Shown here piece after piece: positions 63,554 through 64,000 of a stretch of DNA of 64,000 nt. The notes beneath the pieces are model-generated. The model was not told the DNA's origin and ran no database searches. It saw only the letters and a list, made by a program, of their open reading frames with translations. Within the stretch, counting starts at the first letter, position 1; each line of letters begins with the position of its first letter. The stretch comes from DASPKM01 sp963817075 (lineage in GTDB: Bacteria; Bacteroidota; Bacteroidia; Chitinophagales; Chitinophagaceae). The stretch lies in NCBI GenBank assembly GCA_963817075.1, contig CAWFMT010000007.1, forward strand, positions 124,001 through 188,000. The letters are read 5' to 3'. Made by a program: the position numbers and the translations under genes.

Positions 63554-63919
63554 TCATTTTAATTTACTCTTTTCATAATATGTAATAAGGCCATTCAATA
63601 TCTTTAAACACTCGTCTATTAGTACAGTAATTCGTTCGAACTCCTTCTCTGGCAATATTTTGACCATCACAGCGATGTTCATCAAGGTTTCTAATTCATA
63701 AAGTGACCCTCTTGAGATGTGTAGGAACTGAATTGTATCTTTCTTATAATTTCTTTCAGTACCTTCTGCAATATTTGTTGGTATGGATATTACGGCACGC
63801 TTCGTTTGGGAAGTAAGTGCAAACAATTCTTCCTTAGGATATGATCTAACCAATACATACACTTCCTTTACTAACATCATTGATTTCTTCCACGCTTCCA
63901 ATTTTTTGTATGATGTCAT
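63554..63919 (-). CDS. Four-helix bundle protein (23S rRNA intervening-sequence type)
   Basis: A 121-residue helical protein of the TIGR02436 / 23S-IVS family: YKKLEAWKKSMMLVKEVYVL, TSQTKRAVISIPTNIAEGTE (the IPxNIAEG signature) and FLHISRGSLYELETLMNIAV. In some bacteria these are encoded inside 23S rRNA intervening sequences; here it is free-standing, between the Bat genes and whatever lies upstream. The family has no confirmed function; diversity-generating retroelements also use related proteins (Avd). No reverse transcriptase is visible in this window. Confidence 0.9.
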   Translation of the reverse strand: MTSYKKLEAWKKSMMLVKEVYVLVRSYPKEELFALTSQTKRAVISIPTNIAEGTERNYKKDTIQFLHISRGSLYELETLMNIAVMVKILPEKEFERITVLIDECLKILNGLITYYEKSKLK

Positions 63920-64000
63920 AGCTTTTTATTTGGTCCTTCAGCCCTCTATTGTGACGAGATTGAAATCTGTCAACTGTAAGCCGCCACCTGTCAACTACTA

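Noticed and set aside
63554..63919. Diversity-generating retroelement accessory (Avd) protein
   Set aside because: The four-helix fold fits, but no reverse transcriptase or template/variable repeats are visible; a 23S-IVS-type protein is the safer call.

Overview
The window is a stretch of an AT-rich Bacteroidota chromosome, most likely from the Chitinophagales/Sphingobacteriales side. The evidence is several secreted proteins with C-terminal type IX secretion (T9SS, Por) sorting domains, carboxypeptidase-regulatory-type TonB-dependent receptors, an atpB-E-F-H-A ATP synthase operon whose subunit a carries a signal peptide, a Bat-type (DUF58/BatD/BatA) operon, Bacteroidota-type -7 promoter boxes (TAnnTTTG), and a general lack of Shine-Dalgarno sequences (greA is an exception). 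No rRNA, tRNA, CRISPR array, prophage or intact insertion sequence was recognised.

Layout. 0-4.4 kb: a truncated membrane flippase-like gene, ruvC, a HIT hydrolase, then greA, a 2-hydroxyacid dehydrogenase and rsmA. The last three are all interrupted by frameshifts. 4.4-15.6 kb: repeats and a tandem duplication of a two-gene cassette. Each copy has a 1002-residue BNR/sortilin-like propeller protein followed by a ~530-residue T9SS protein. 15.6-23.8 kb: pdxA, an ABC exporter operon with a LolA-like protein (permease frameshifted), a T9SS protein, a winged-helix regulator with two paralogous membrane proteins, a secreted helical protein and a 2TM protein. 23.8-30.2 kb: a frameshifted TonB receptor and three tandem paralogues of an unrecognised secreted family, associated with a repeated hairpin and GTTGATCGTACCC motif. 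30.5-36.8 kb: the ATP synthase operon, interrupted by an intergenic repeat block, and an MsbA-like ABC exporter. 36.9-42.8 kb: a secreted protein with a possible clan-CD (caspase-like) His/Cys motif, a PhoB/PhoR-like two-component system, a 62-residue protein and a DUF5690 transporter without a canonical start codon. 43.4-48.9 kb: a pentameric ligand-gated ion channel homologue, a Tat-exported intradiol dioxygenase-like protein, a GNAT, a DUF1801 protein, a secreted double DinB-like protein and a PhoD-like phosphatase. 49-57 kb: a beta-helix lipoprotein with its TonB receptor, and a TraB/GumN protein fused (through one frameshift) to a ~900-residue extension. 57-64 kb: a class-III aminotransferase, gamma-carbonic anhydrase, two small proteins, rsgA, the Bat operon and a four-helix-bundle (23S IVS-like) protein.

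Two themes stand out. First, intergenic DNA is full of short repetitive families: hairpins of the TTAACCGCCAAGACGC type, CGTGAGTCGTGAATCGTGAGT tracts, and TTCGACTTCGCTCAGGAT tracts. Several are composite, and one block sits inside the atp operon. Second, frameshifts cluster in a few places (2.1-3.8 kb and 23.8-27.5 kb) and hit genes that are normally highly conserved. In most cases the protein continues correctly in another frame, so sequencing or assembly error is at least as likely as real gene decay. All functional calls rest on motif recognition by eye; no database search was possible.
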